Below, piece after piece: positions 16,185 to 24,436 of a stretch of DNA of 64,000 nt. The position numbers and the translations under genes were made by a program. The notes beneath the pieces are model-generated. The model made no database searches. It saw only the letters and a program-made list of their open reading frames with translations, and had not been told where the DNA came from. This DNA is from JADLCX01 sp964630785 (GTDB lineage: Bacteria > Planctomycetota > Phycisphaerae > Phycisphaerales > UBA1924), in the NCBI GenBank assembly GCA_964630785.1, contig CAZVZG010000014.1, positions 1-64,000 on the forward strand, written 5' to 3'. The stretch's first letter is position 1, and every line of letters begins with the position of its first letter.

Positions 16185-17036
16185 TCAGCAGCCCGGGGTT
16201 ATGGGCGACGGCCCGTTCGCGGGCACTTCCGCCCGATAACAGTTGCAGATGCCCAGCGAAAGGTGCCAAGCCCGCGCCTCTGTGAACCCCGCGTCACCGA
16301 GATCGCGCAGGAACTGCGCTTCGGGCGCAAAGGTCGCGATAGACTTCGGTAAATACCTGTAAGCACCGGATTTATCGCCGCTGATCCAGGTCGCGGTCAC
16401 GGGCATGATCCGGCGACAATACACGCTGTTGAACCACCTGACCGGGGGACAAGCGGGCTCGGCAAACTCCAGAACGACCAAGCGCCCGCCCGGCCGCAGC
16501 ACACGCCGGAACTCGCGCAGGGCTTGCGCGGGGTGCTGCACGTTGCGGATGCCGAAGGCGATAGAGACGACGTCGAACGAAGCGTCGGCAAACGGCAGGG
16601 CCTGGGCGTCGCCTTGGACATACGAGACGGCCCGCGAACGCTCGCCGAGTCGCTTCGGGGCTTTGTTCCGAGCGACTTCCAGCATTTCCGCCGTGAAATC
16701 GAGGCCGACCACTTCGCCGGCGCCACCCCGGGCGAACGCTTCGGTGAGGTCGCCGGTGCCGCAAGCGACGTCGAGCACGCGGTCGGTCGATCGGAGGTCC
16801 ACTTTGCGTACAGCGAAGCGCCGCCAAGCCTGGTCTTGCCAAAGCGAGTGCAGGCGGTTGTTGAGGTCGTAACTGCCGGCGATGGCGGCGAACATCGAGC
16901 GGACCTTGGTCGGCTTGTCGGCGTTCGCGTGTGGGTTGGCGGCGAGCTCGGCCTGGGTCCAGGCGGGCGCGCGGGGGGGGCGGGGGGGGGGAGTGGCGGA
17001 GGGCGGGGAGTGTGCTGGCGGGGCCGGCAACGACAT
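16185..17036 (-). CDS. ubiE: Demethylmenaquinone/ubiquinone methyltransferase UbiE/MenG
   Basis: A 283-residue class I SAM methyltransferase. Hallmarks are FAAIAGSYDLNNRLHSLWQDQAWRR (about 49-73, with the UbiE-specific YDxNN), SAM motif I LDVACGTGDLT (about 88-98), GLDFTAEML, and the late FGIRNVQ and RVLRPGGRLVVLEF blocks. It performs the C-methylation that finishes menaquinone (MenG) or ubiquinone synthesis. In this lineage menaquinone is the likelier product. The first ~25 residues are proline-rich and are encoded by C tracts (G8 and G10 on the plus strand at 16973-16991), unlike the family, so the true start may be later or the tract may carry base-call errors. Confidence 0.93.
   Translation of the reverse strand: MSLPAPPAHSPPSATPPPRPPRAPAWTQAELAANPHANADKPTKVRSMFAAIAGSYDLNNRLHSLWQDQAWRRFAVRKVDLRSTDRVLDVACGTGDLTEAFARGGAGEVVGLDFTAEMLEVARNKAPKRLGERSRAVSYVQGDAQALPFADASFDVVSIAFGIRNVQHPAQALREFRRVLRPGGRLVVLEFAEPACPPVRWFNSVYCRRIMPVTATWISGDKSGAYRYLPKSIATFAPEAQFLRDLGDAGFTEARAWHLSLGICNCYRAEVPANGPSPITPGC
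16973..16991. repeat. G8-C-G10 homopolymer tract inside ubiE 5' end
   Basis: G runs on the plus strand (16973-16980 and 16982-16991) encode the proline-rich start of UbiE on the minus strand. This is the same kind of C/G tract seen between genes in this window; slippage would change the frame of the first codons. Confidence 0.85.
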
Positions 17037-17098
17037 GGAAGGATCGTAGGTGTAATGATGATGAGGGCGGCCCAAAGCCCCGTTTCCGGAGAGACCCG

Positions 17099-18181
17099 AT
17101 GGCGCGTGGATCAATCGATACCCTCCCGACCACCGAACCCGAATCCTCGCATCCGGCGGCCGATCGCGCACGGGGACGAGGTGACTGGCTCGCGCCCCGT
17201 TTGGGATTGGTGGCTGCGGTGGTCGTGACTTCCGCTCTCGCGGCGTGCACGACCAACCCGACGACGGGGCGCTCGCAGTTCCTCACTATGTCCCGGGACG
17301 AGGAGATCAAACTCGGTGCCGAGGCCGCTCCGGAGCTCACCACCGAGTTCGGCGGCAAGGTGCCGGACGGGCAGTTGCAGGCGTACGTGGGCAACATCGG
17401 CCGGCGCCTGGCGGCGGTGACCGAGGCCGACAACCCGTCGCTCCCGTGGGAGTTCACGCTGCTCAACTCGCCGGTGATCAACGCGTTTGCGCTGCCGGGC
17501 GGCAAGGTGTTCGTCTCCCGCGGCCTGGCGGTGGAGATGACCAACGAGGCGCAGATGGCGGCCGTGCTCGGCCATGAGATCGGGCACGTGACGGCCAAGC
17601 ACACGAACGAACGGTTCGCCCAGGCCGCGGGGCTGACGATCGGCGGGACGATCCTGGGCGCGGTGATCGGCGGCGCGGCGACGGGTGACGCGGGCGGCGC
17701 GGGAATCGGCGCGGGTGCGGGCGCGGCGGTGGGCGGCGTGGTCGGGCTGGCGTTCAGCCGCGATCAAGAGGTCGAGGCGGACCGGCTGGGCATGCGCTAC
17801 ATGGAGAAGATCGGCTACGACCCGGTGGGGGCGATCGAGGTGCAGCAGATCCTGGCGCGGGCGGCGGCCAAGGGTGGCGGCGCGCCGCTGGAGATTCTCT
17901 CGACGCATCCGTCGAGCGAGACCCGTATCAAGGAGCTCGAGAAGCGGTACCAGAAGTACTACCAGCACACCGTCAACAACCCGGCGTACAAGAAGTACCC
18001 GGAACGGTTCGAGAGCGAGTTTCTGTCACGGCTCAAGCGATTGCCGCCCCCGCCGAAGGCGTCGCTCGTGCCGGAGCCCGCGGGTTCGCGAGGGATGATG
18101 ACGGCCGCGGCGTTCGGAGGGATCGGCGATCCGATGGAGTGGTGCGAGCACTGCAGGGCGCGGGCGGTGGTGGACCGGTGA
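17099..18181 (+). CDS. M48-family metalloprotease lipoprotein
   Basis: A 360-residue protein. A hydrophobic export segment at about 35-49 ends in a lipobox LAAC with lipidated Cys50. The protease domain at about 65-300 has the zinc motif HEIGH (159-163) and the third ligand in E-V-E-A-D (224-228). A long Gly/Ala insertion, TIGGTILGAVIGGAATGDAGG, lies between them; it is hydrophobic and may touch the membrane. The tail has RxxELEKRYQKYY helices. Homologues are periplasmic lipoprotein proteases of the BepA/LoiP kind that degrade misfolded envelope proteins. Residue 50 is far from the N-terminus for a lipoprotein, so the real start may be downstream; the ATG at 17099 is the only good one visible. 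Confidence 0.85.
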   Translation: MARGSIDTLPTTEPESSHPAADRARGRGDWLAPRLGLVAAVVVTSALAACTTNPTTGRSQFLTMSRDEEIKLGAEAAPELTTEFGGKVPDGQLQAYVGNIGRRLAAVTEADNPSLPWEFTLLNSPVINAFALPGGKVFVSRGLAVEMTNEAQMAAVLGHEIGHVTAKHTNERFAQAAGLTIGGTILGAVIGGAATGDAGGAGIGAGAGAAVGGVVGLAFSRDQEVEADRLGMRYMEKIGYDPVGAIEVQQILARAAAKGGGAPLEILSTHPSSETRIKELEKRYQKYYQHTVNNPAYKKYPERFESEFLSRLKRLPPPPKASLVPEPAGSRGMMTAAAFGGIGDPMEWCEHCRARAVVDR

Positions 18182-18310
18182 TGCCGGGGGATGGGTCGCT
18201 GGGGCCCTGAACGGACCGCACGTTGGGTGCCGTGGAGTTGACGGCGGGGGGGGAGGGGGCGGGCGCGCGTGACGAGCGGGCGCGGGCGGAGTTGCACAGT
18301 TCGCCTGCTT

Positions 18311-18360
18311 GTTCAACTGTTCATCCGGGAGAGCGTCACGGGAACACTTGGTTCCGAACA
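18311..18360. promoter_or_regulatory. Cluster of GTTC/GAAC half-sites before the sugar island
   Basis: Five GTTC/GAAC half-sites in 50 bases: direct GTTCA repeats at 18311 and 18319, a GGAAC-N5-GTTCC dyad at 18341-18355, and GAACA at 18356. They lie 70-120 bases upstream of the first gene of the carbohydrate island and look like an operator array. No cognate regulator is adjacent. Confidence 0.35.
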
Positions 18361-18430
18361 GGGCAAAGATCGATTCGTGATTCCGCGCGCGGCCCAGATG
18401 TGTTTCCGCCTCCGCCGCTATGCTCATCCC

Positions 18431-19396
18431 ATGAGCCCGCAGAATACCGACCGCCGCACGGCCCTCAAAGCCATGTCGTTGGCCGCGCTCGCCGGCGCGG
18501 CCTCCCGACCTTCGCTCGCCGCCCAGCCGGGCGACAAACCCTTGGTCTCGTCCGTCGGCAAGCCGGTACCCAAGCCGCTGTTCAGCATTTCGCTGGCGCA
18601 ATGGTCGCTCCACCGCGCGCTGCAGCAGAAGTCGCTCGATCCGTTCGACTTCCCCATGGTGGCGAAGGCTGACTACGGCATCGACGCGGTCGAGTACGTC
18701 AACACGTTCTACAAGGACAAGCACGACGCGGCGTCGATCGCCGAGCTCAAGAAGCGATGCGCCGACCACGGCGTCGCGAGCGTGCTCATCATGTGCGACG
18801 GCGAGGGAGCCCTCGGGGATCCGGACGATGCCAAGCGCCGACAGGCCGTGGACAACCATCGCAAGTGGCTCGACGCCGCCAAGACGCTCGGCTGCCATTC
18901 CATCCGCGTCAACGCCCAGAGCCAGGGTTCGTTCGACGAGCAGCAGCGCCTCGCGGCCGACGGCTTGCGCCGCCTGTGCCAGATCGCCGATCCGCTGGGG
19001 CTCAACGTCATCGTCGAGAACCACTGGGGCCTTTCCTCAAACGGCAAATGGCTCGTGGGCGTGATGAAGCTCGTCAACCACCCCCGTGTCGGCACGCTGC
19101 CCGACTTCGGCAACTTCGACCCCAAGGAATACGACCGCTATCAGGGCGTCGCCGACATGATGCCGTACGCCAAGGGCGTGAGCGCCAAGAGCTACGACTT
19201 CGACCCCGCAACGGGCGAGCACACCACCTTCGACTACCGGCGCATGCTCGGGATCGTGCTGGGCGCGGGGTACCGCGGGCGGCTGGGCATCGAGTACGAG
19301 GGGAACAAGGTCTCTGAGCCAGAGGGCATCCGTGCCACGAAGAAGCTGCTCGAGAAGGTCCGCGACGAGTTCACCGCCTCGCACAAGTTCACTTGA
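18431..19396 (+). CDS. Exported sugar phosphate isomerase/epimerase-family TIM barrel
   Basis: A 321-residue protein. The N-terminus has a twin-arginine signal, RRTALKAMSLAALAGAA (about 8-24), then a xylose-isomerase-like TIM barrel. Blocks include AQWSLHR, the VEYVN strand, LIMCDGEGALGD, SIRVNAQSQGS, LNVIVENHWG (a metal-binding strand), VGTLPDFGNF and the last metal-site strand RGLGIEYEGN-like. Family members use a divalent metal and perform isomerisation, epimerisation or beta-elimination on sugars; a folded, cofactor-loaded enzyme fits Tat export. It starts the carbohydrate island and precedes the M60-like gene by 5 bases. A -10 (TATGCT, 18419-18424) sits six bases before the ATG, suggesting a leaderless mRNA. 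The exact substrate is unknown. Confidence 0.85.
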   Translation: MSPQNTDRRTALKAMSLAALAGAASRPSLAAQPGDKPLVSSVGKPVPKPLFSISLAQWSLHRALQQKSLDPFDFPMVAKADYGIDAVEYVNTFYKDKHDAASIAELKKRCADHGVASVLIMCDGEGALGDPDDAKRRQAVDNHRKWLDAAKTLGCHSIRVNAQSQGSFDEQQRLAADGLRRLCQIADPLGLNVIVENHWGLSSNGKWLVGVMKLVNHPRVGTLPDFGNFDPKEYDRYQGVADMMPYAKGVSAKSYDFDPATGEHTTFDYRRMLGIVLGAGYRGRLGIEYEGNKVSEPEGIRATKKLLEKVRDEFTASHKFT

Positions 19397-19401
19397 CCAC
19401 C

Positions 19402-21702
19402 ATGCGAACACTCCGTTCCGCGTTCGCGGCCGCGGCCGCGCTGGCTCTTTCGCTCACGGTTGCGCCGGGTTTGGCGCAGCCGGACGCAAAGGTTGAACGG
19501 GCCGAGACCGCCGGTCCCATCCCCATCCTGGCGGGCGTCCACTCCGTTGTCGCGCCCGGCACTCCGGGTGAGTTGGCGGTTTGGGGGCCGCACGCCTTCG
19601 TGCTGGTGGCCGGCAAGGTCGATGACGACCTGCTCGCGCCGGTCGCGGCCGGTGCGACGCTGGGCCGCGCGCACCTCGTGGCCCTCGCTCACACGGGGAT
19701 GCTCGAATCCGGATCGCTGGAGACCGGCGACACGCGCACGTTCCTGGAAAACGCGCTGCGCTGGTGCGAGCCCGCCGGACGCGACGTGGCCGCGCCCGTC
19801 CGCGTCGGGCTGTTCAACTGCAACCTGGGTCGGATGGTCAAAGACTCCGGGCGGACGCCGGTGCCGCTCAAGCCCGCCGACCTTCGCTCCGGACTCATCG
19901 AGCGCATTGACATTCTCTGCATGGTCGGCGCCGACCTGAAGACCCCGCAACAGCGTGCGATCGACGAGTTCATGGTCGCCGGCGGGGGTGTGATCGCGGC
20001 GCAGACGGCCTGGGCCTGGCACCCGCGCCCGGCCCGCCCGCTCGCCGACAACCCGCTCAACCTTCTGTTTGCACGCGCCGGCATCGCGTGGACCGGCGGG
20101 ACCACCGAGCGCACGGGCAAGGACGGTTTCGGAGTCGATCCCGCGGCGCTCGCGTCGCTCAACGCCTCGGTCGTGCTTGACGAACTTACGGCCGCCAAAA
20201 AGCACAAACTCAAGCCCGACGCCCACGACCGGCAACTCGCCCGCGTGGCGATGCAGACCGCCCGAATCCTTCCGTCCGCGGACACGCTCCTCCGTCCGAA
20301 GATGTCCGCGTTGCTCGCCTCTCGCGATGTTGAGGCCTTGCCACGCCCGGGGCATCCGCTCCGTCTGGATCGGCCGGTCGAGCGGGTGCTGGTCGCGTTT
20401 GAGACAGCCGATCTCGCGCGGGCCGACGCCGCGGCCACCCGCGCCCACCCGACCGCGGAATCCTTCCCCGGCGCTGTGCCTGTCGATGCACCGCGCGTCG
20501 AGCGCGCAGTCTCGGTCGATCTGGCGGTCCCCGAGTGGCACAGCACCGGCCTGTACGCCGCGCCGGGTGAGCCGATCACGGTGCGCGTGGCCGCCGACGC
20601 GGCGGCTGAGAGATTGTCCGTCCGCATCGGCTGCCACAAGGACAAGCTCTGGCATCTGCCGAAGTGGGAGCGCATGCCCGAGATCACGCGGCAGTGGCCG
20701 CTGACGGGGACATCGACCACTGTCGCCAGCCCGTTCGGTGGGCCGGTATACGTCGTCGTGCATCGCGACTCGGGGTCCGGGAGGGGGGAGGGGGAGAAGG
20801 GAGGGAGCGGATCGATCGACGTGACCATTTCGGGCGCGGTCGAAAGCCCGCTCTTCACGCTCGGGTCCACATCCGTCAACGACTGGAAGGATCGGATTCG
20901 CGGCCTTCCCGGCCCGTGGGCCGAGCTGGCCACCGACATGGTGATCCTCACCGTCCCTTCCACGGCCATCCGCACGCTCGACGACCCGGAGGCCCTGCTC
21001 AAGTACTGGGATCGACTCGCCGACGCCGAGGATGATCTGGGCGGCATCCCGACCAAGGTCCGCGTCGGCCGTCCTGAGCGCTTCGTCGCCGACGTGCAGA
21101 TCAGCGCGGGGTACATGCACTCGGGCTACCCGATCATGACGCACCTCGACGGCGCGTCGGAGATGGTGAGTCTCGAAAAGCTCCGGGCCGGCACGTGGGG
21201 GCTGCTGCACGAACTCGGGCACAACCACCAGCGGCCGGACTGGACCTTCAACGGCACGGGCGAGGTCACCAACAACGTCTTCGTTCTCTACACGTTGCAG
21301 AAGGTGTGTGAGCGCCCGTGGGATGAGGTCCACAAGAGCCTGAAGGACCGCGACCAGAAGATCGCCAAGTACCTGGCCGAAGGGGCCCGCTTCGACACGT
21401 GGAAATCGGACCCTTTCCTCGCGCTGCAGATGTACGCGCAGCTCGCCGAGGGATTCGGATGGGATACCTACAAGCGCGTGCTGGCCGAGTACCGGGACCT
21501 GCCCGACGATCAGCGGCCCAAGAACGACGACCAGAAGCGGGACCAGTGGATGGTGCGGTTCAGCCGCGCCTGCGGGCACAACCTCGGGCCGTTCTTTCAG
21601 TCGTGGGGCGTGCCGACGTCCGACGCCGCCCGCGCCTCGATTGCGGACCTGCCTGGGTGGATGCCCGCGGGGTTTCCGCCCGCGCCCGAGAAGTCGAAAT
21701 GA
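19402..21702 (+). CDS. Exported M60-like zinc metalloprotease
   Basis: A 766-residue protein with a signal peptide (MRTLRSAFAAAAALALSLTVAPGLAQ). Its first ~350 residues contain a gatase-like beta/alpha domain (PIPILAGVHSVVAPGTPGE..., then LFNCNLGRMVKDSG). A beta-rich part near 375-470 holds SVDLAVPEWHSTGLYAAPGEPITVRV. The gluzincin domain (about 480-740) has the M60 motif H603-E-L-G-H607 with E621 downstream (FNGTGEVTNN). M60 (enhancin/mucinase) enzymes cleave glycoproteins, recognising O-glycans. It lies 5 bases after the TIM-barrel gene and shortly before a ThuA-DUF1080 gene, so deglycosylation and proteolysis may be linked. A poly-G stretch around 20780-20800 encodes a Gly/Glu linker. An in-frame TTG three codons earlier is less likely as start. 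Confidence 0.85.
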   Translation: MRTLRSAFAAAAALALSLTVAPGLAQPDAKVERAETAGPIPILAGVHSVVAPGTPGELAVWGPHAFVLVAGKVDDDLLAPVAAGATLGRAHLVALAHTGMLESGSLETGDTRTFLENALRWCEPAGRDVAAPVRVGLFNCNLGRMVKDSGRTPVPLKPADLRSGLIERIDILCMVGADLKTPQQRAIDEFMVAGGGVIAAQTAWAWHPRPARPLADNPLNLLFARAGIAWTGGTTERTGKDGFGVDPAALASLNASVVLDELTAAKKHKLKPDAHDRQLARVAMQTARILPSADTLLRPKMSALLASRDVEALPRPGHPLRLDRPVERVLVAFETADLARADAAATRAHPTAESFPGAVPVDAPRVERAVSVDLAVPEWHSTGLYAAPGEPITVRVAADAAAERLSVRIGCHKDKLWHLPKWERMPEITRQWPLTGTSTTVASPFGGPVYVVVHRDSGSGRGEGEKGGSGSIDVTISGAVESPLFTLGSTSVNDWKDRIRGLPGPWAELATDMVILTVPSTAIRTLDDPEALLKYWDRLADAEDDLGGIPTKVRVGRPERFVADVQISAGYMHSGYPIMTHLDGASEMVSLEKLRAGTWGLLHELGHNHQRPDWTFNGTGEVTNNVFVLYTLQKVCERPWDEVHKSLKDRDQKIAKYLAEGARFDTWKSDPFLALQMYAQLAEGFGWDTYKRVLAEYRDLPDDQRPKNDDQKRDQWMVRFSRACGHNLGPFFQSWGVPTSDAARASIADLPGWMPAGFPPAPEKSK

Positions 21703-21784
21703 CTCTCAGGGATGCTGCGGCTGCGGATGGGCGACATCGGCGGAGTTGAGGAACCGGTATCATGCGGCTCCCCAGTTCTTCCCG

Positions 21785-21811
21785 CCCCCCCCCACCCCCC
21801 ATCCCCCCGCC
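21785..21811. repeat. C-rich homopolymer tract between M60 and DUF1080 genes
   Basis: Runs of nine, six and six C bases separated by single A or AT. It is upstream of the ThuA-DUF1080 start and of the same kind as tracts near 28291, 33745, 46187 and 50482. Confidence 0.8.
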
Positions 21812-21835
21812 CCGCGCCCCCACCGGAGACCCGCC

Positions 21836-23287
21836 ATGCTCGCGTGTTCCCTCGCCGCCGCTTGCGTCCTGGCCTTTGGAGCTCTGGCCGCCGCGACCGA
21901 GCCCGCGCCGCCCGTGATCCACGCCCTGGTCATCACCGGGCACAACAACCACAACTGGCCGTTCACCAGCCGCGTGCACAAGGACACGCTCGAGGCGTGC
22001 GGGCGGTTTGACGTGGACATCACCGACGACCCGCAGACCACGCTCGCCGACGCGAACGCTCTGCACAAGTATCAGGTGTTCATCCTGGACTACAACGATT
22101 ACGGCTCGCCGAAGCCCTGGGGTGAGGCGGCCCAGAAGAACTTCGTCGACGCCGTCCACGGCGGCGTCGGCGTCGTCAGCATCCACTCGGCCGACAACGC
22201 CTTCAAGGGCTGGACGGACTACGAGAAGATGCTCGGCCTCATGTGGCGCGATGGGACGGGGCACGGCAAGTTCCATGACTTCAACGTCGAGATTGTGGAC
22301 CCGGACCACCCCATCACCAAGGGGCTCACGGCATTCCAGAACCACCCCGACGAGCTCTACCACAAGCTCGTGAACTCGCAGAACACCCACCCGCACCTGC
22401 TCATGCAGGCCATGTCGTCGAAGGAATCCGGCGGCACGGGCGAGTATGAGCCGATGGCGTTCACGCTCAAGTTCGGTGAGGGCCGCGTCTTTGCCACGCC
22501 GCTGGGTCACGTCTGGGTCAACGACCAGACCTCCAAGGCGAGCGTGCTGGACCCGCAGTTCCGCGCCCTGCTGTGCCGCGGGGCCGAGTGGGCAGCCACC
22601 GGCCGCGTGACGCTGCCCGCCGCCTGGTCCGACGTGCGCACGCACAACACGCTCAGCGACGCGGAGAAGGCCGACGGCTGGACGCTGCTCTTCGACGGCA
22701 GCGAATCGTCGATCCACGCCAACTTCCGCGGGTTCAAGAAGGACAAGTTCCCCGGCGAGGGCTGGAGCGTGCACGACGGCGCGCTTGTCCACAGCGCTCA
22801 CGGCGGCGGCGGCGACATCGTGACCGACGGCGAGTACGCCGATTTCGAGTTCGCCTGCGACTGGAAGGTCGCGCCCGGCGCCAACAGCGGCATCATGTAT
22901 CGCTGCGACGAGAAGCACGGCGCGCCGTGGGAGACGGGGCCGGAGTTCCAGGTCCTCGACGACGCCCGGCACCACGACGGCCAGAAGCCCACGACCCGGG
23001 CCGGCACGCTCTACGACATCATGCCCTGCTCCGCCGACGTCGTGCGCCCCGCCGGGGAGTGGAACCACGCCCGCATCGTCGCCCGCGGACGCCACATCCA
23101 GCACTGGCTCAACGGCGTCAAGGTTGTGGACGTCGATCTGGATTCCGCCGAATACAAGGCCGCGCACGCCAAGAGCAAGTGGCCGAGCATGAAGGACTAC
23201 GCGACACTGCCCAGCGGGCACATCGCACTGCAGGACCACGGCGACGAGGTCGCGTTCCGGGACATCAAGGTCAAGGTGCTGAAGTAG
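21836..23287 (+). CDS. Exported ThuA-DUF1080 (3-keto-glycoside-cleaving type) fusion
   Basis: A 483-residue protein. The signal peptide is about residues 1-21. Residues ~26-255 are a ThuA-like glutamine-amidotransferase fold: HALVITGHNNHNWPFTS, FILDYNDYG, GVVSIHSADNAF and the end-strand GEGRVFATPLGHVW. Residues ~280-482 are a DUF1080 jelly roll: GWTLLFDGSES, the FACDWKVAPGANSGIMYRCDE core, GPEFQVLDDARH, a GEWNHARIVARGRHIQHWLNGVKV block and SGHIALQDHGDEVAFRDIKVK. DUF1080 proteins are 3-keto-disaccharide hydrolases or lyase/hydratases, and ThuA relatives take part in disaccharide 3-keto metabolism. The fusion thus joins two steps of one route. A GGAG lies about 8 bases before the ATG. It is convergent with the Gfo/Idh gene that follows, 30 bases away. 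Confidence 0.9.
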   Translation: MLACSLAAACVLAFGALAAATEPAPPVIHALVITGHNNHNWPFTSRVHKDTLEACGRFDVDITDDPQTTLADANALHKYQVFILDYNDYGSPKPWGEAAQKNFVDAVHGGVGVVSIHSADNAFKGWTDYEKMLGLMWRDGTGHGKFHDFNVEIVDPDHPITKGLTAFQNHPDELYHKLVNSQNTHPHLLMQAMSSKESGGTGEYEPMAFTLKFGEGRVFATPLGHVWVNDQTSKASVLDPQFRALLCRGAEWAATGRVTLPAAWSDVRTHNTLSDAEKADGWTLLFDGSESSIHANFRGFKKDKFPGEGWSVHDGALVHSAHGGGGDIVTDGEYADFEFACDWKVAPGANSGIMYRCDEKHGAPWETGPEFQVLDDARHHDGQKPTTRAGTLYDIMPCSADVVRPAGEWNHARIVARGRHIQHWLNGVKVVDVDLDSAEYKAAHAKSKWPSMKDYATLPSGHIALQDHGDEVAFRDIKVKVLK

Positions 23288-23317
23288 GATCGCGGCGGCG
23301 AAGCACCGGCTCGGCGT

Positions 23318-24436
23318 TCACATCTTGACCCATTCTCCCTTGCTGGCGACGACGCGCTCGATGAACCGCACGCCGCGAGCGCCTTCCTCGATACGGGGGA
23401 ACTCGCCCGATTCGCCGCGCACGGCCGCGGCCACGCCGCGGTAGATGTTCGCGAACGCCTCGATGAACGCCTCGGGGTGGCCTGGCGGCAGGCGAGTAGC
23501 CCTGGCCGCGGGCTCGTGCAGGCCCGCGCCCGCGCGGCTCAGGACGCGCGTGGTCCCGTCGAGCGAGTGCCAGGTCATCGCGTTGGGCTCCTCCTGCCGC
23601 CACGCGAGCGAGCCCTTGGTTCCATGCACGCGCAGGGTCAGGTTGTTCTGCTCGCCGATGCACACCTGGCTCACCGTGAGCACGCCCTTGGCCCCACCGC
23701 GGAAGCGAAGAAGGACCGACGCGTCGTCGTCGAGCCTGCGCCCGGGGCCGAAGCTGGTCAGGTCGGCGCAGAGCGATTCGATCTCGAGCCCGGTGACCGT
23801 CGCGACGAGGTTCTCGGCGTGGGTGCCGATGTCGCCGATCGCGCCGCCCGCCCCGGCGAGTTTGGGGTCGTGCCGCCACGCGGCCTGTTTCTGGCCCTCG
23901 GTTTCTAGCGGGGTCGCCAGCCAGCCCTGGTGATACTCCACGAAGACTTTGCGGACCTCGCCCAGCTCACCGGCCTTGACCATGGCCGCGGCCTGGCGCA
24001 CGAGCGGGTAGCCGGTGTAGTTGTACGTGACGCCGAAGACGACGCCGGCTTTTCTTGTGGCCGCGACGAGGCGGTCCGCCTGGTCGCTGCTGACCACGAG
24101 GGGCTTGTCGCAGACGACGTGCAGACCCGCTTCGACACAGCCCAGCGCGATGTCGAAGTGCGAAGAGTTGGGCGTGACGATGCTGACAACCTCGACGCGC
24201 TCGCTCGCGGGCCGGGCCGCCTCGCCCTTAATCATGTCGCGCCAAGTGGGGTAACCGCGGTCTCTGGGCAGACCGATCGCCACACCCGACTGCACGGACT
24301 TCTCGGGTGAGGACGAGAGCGCACCGGCGACCAGCGAGTACTCTCCGTCCAGGGCCGCGGCCATGCGGTGCACCGCGCCGATGAACGCGCCGCCGCCGCC
24401 GCCGACCATCCCGAGCCTCAGCACGCGTCTGCTCAA
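23318..24436 (-). CDS. Gfo/Idh/MocA oxidoreductase (cytoplasmic)
   Basis: A 372-residue NAD(P)-dependent oxidoreductase without a signal peptide. The dinucleotide motif is GMVGGGGGAFIGAVH (about 9-23), the catalytic-lysine block reads CDKPLVV near 113, and the substrate-domain motif GGAIGDIGTHAENL keeps the Asp and His. It would oxidise or reduce a sugar or cyclitol hydroxyl. It begins with TTG at 24436 overlapping the stop (TTGA) of the upstream tandem-thioredoxin gene, so the two are coupled; GTG at 24424 is an alternative start. It may act on sugars released by the exported part of the island. Confidence 0.9.
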   Translation of the reverse strand: MSRRVLRLGMVGGGGGAFIGAVHRMAAALDGEYSLVAGALSSSPEKSVQSGVAIGLPRDRGYPTWRDMIKGEAARPASERVEVVSIVTPNSSHFDIALGCVEAGLHVVCDKPLVVSSDQADRLVAATRKAGVVFGVTYNYTGYPLVRQAAAMVKAGELGEVRKVFVEYHQGWLATPLETEGQKQAAWRHDPKLAGAGGAIGDIGTHAENLVATVTGLEIESLCADLTSFGPGRRLDDDASVLLRFRGGAKGVLTVSQVCIGEQNNLTLRVHGTKGSLAWRQEEPNAMTWHSLDGTTRVLSRAGAGLHEPAARATRLPPGHPEAFIEAFANIYRGVAAAVRGESGEFPRIEEGARGVRFIERVVASKGEWVKM

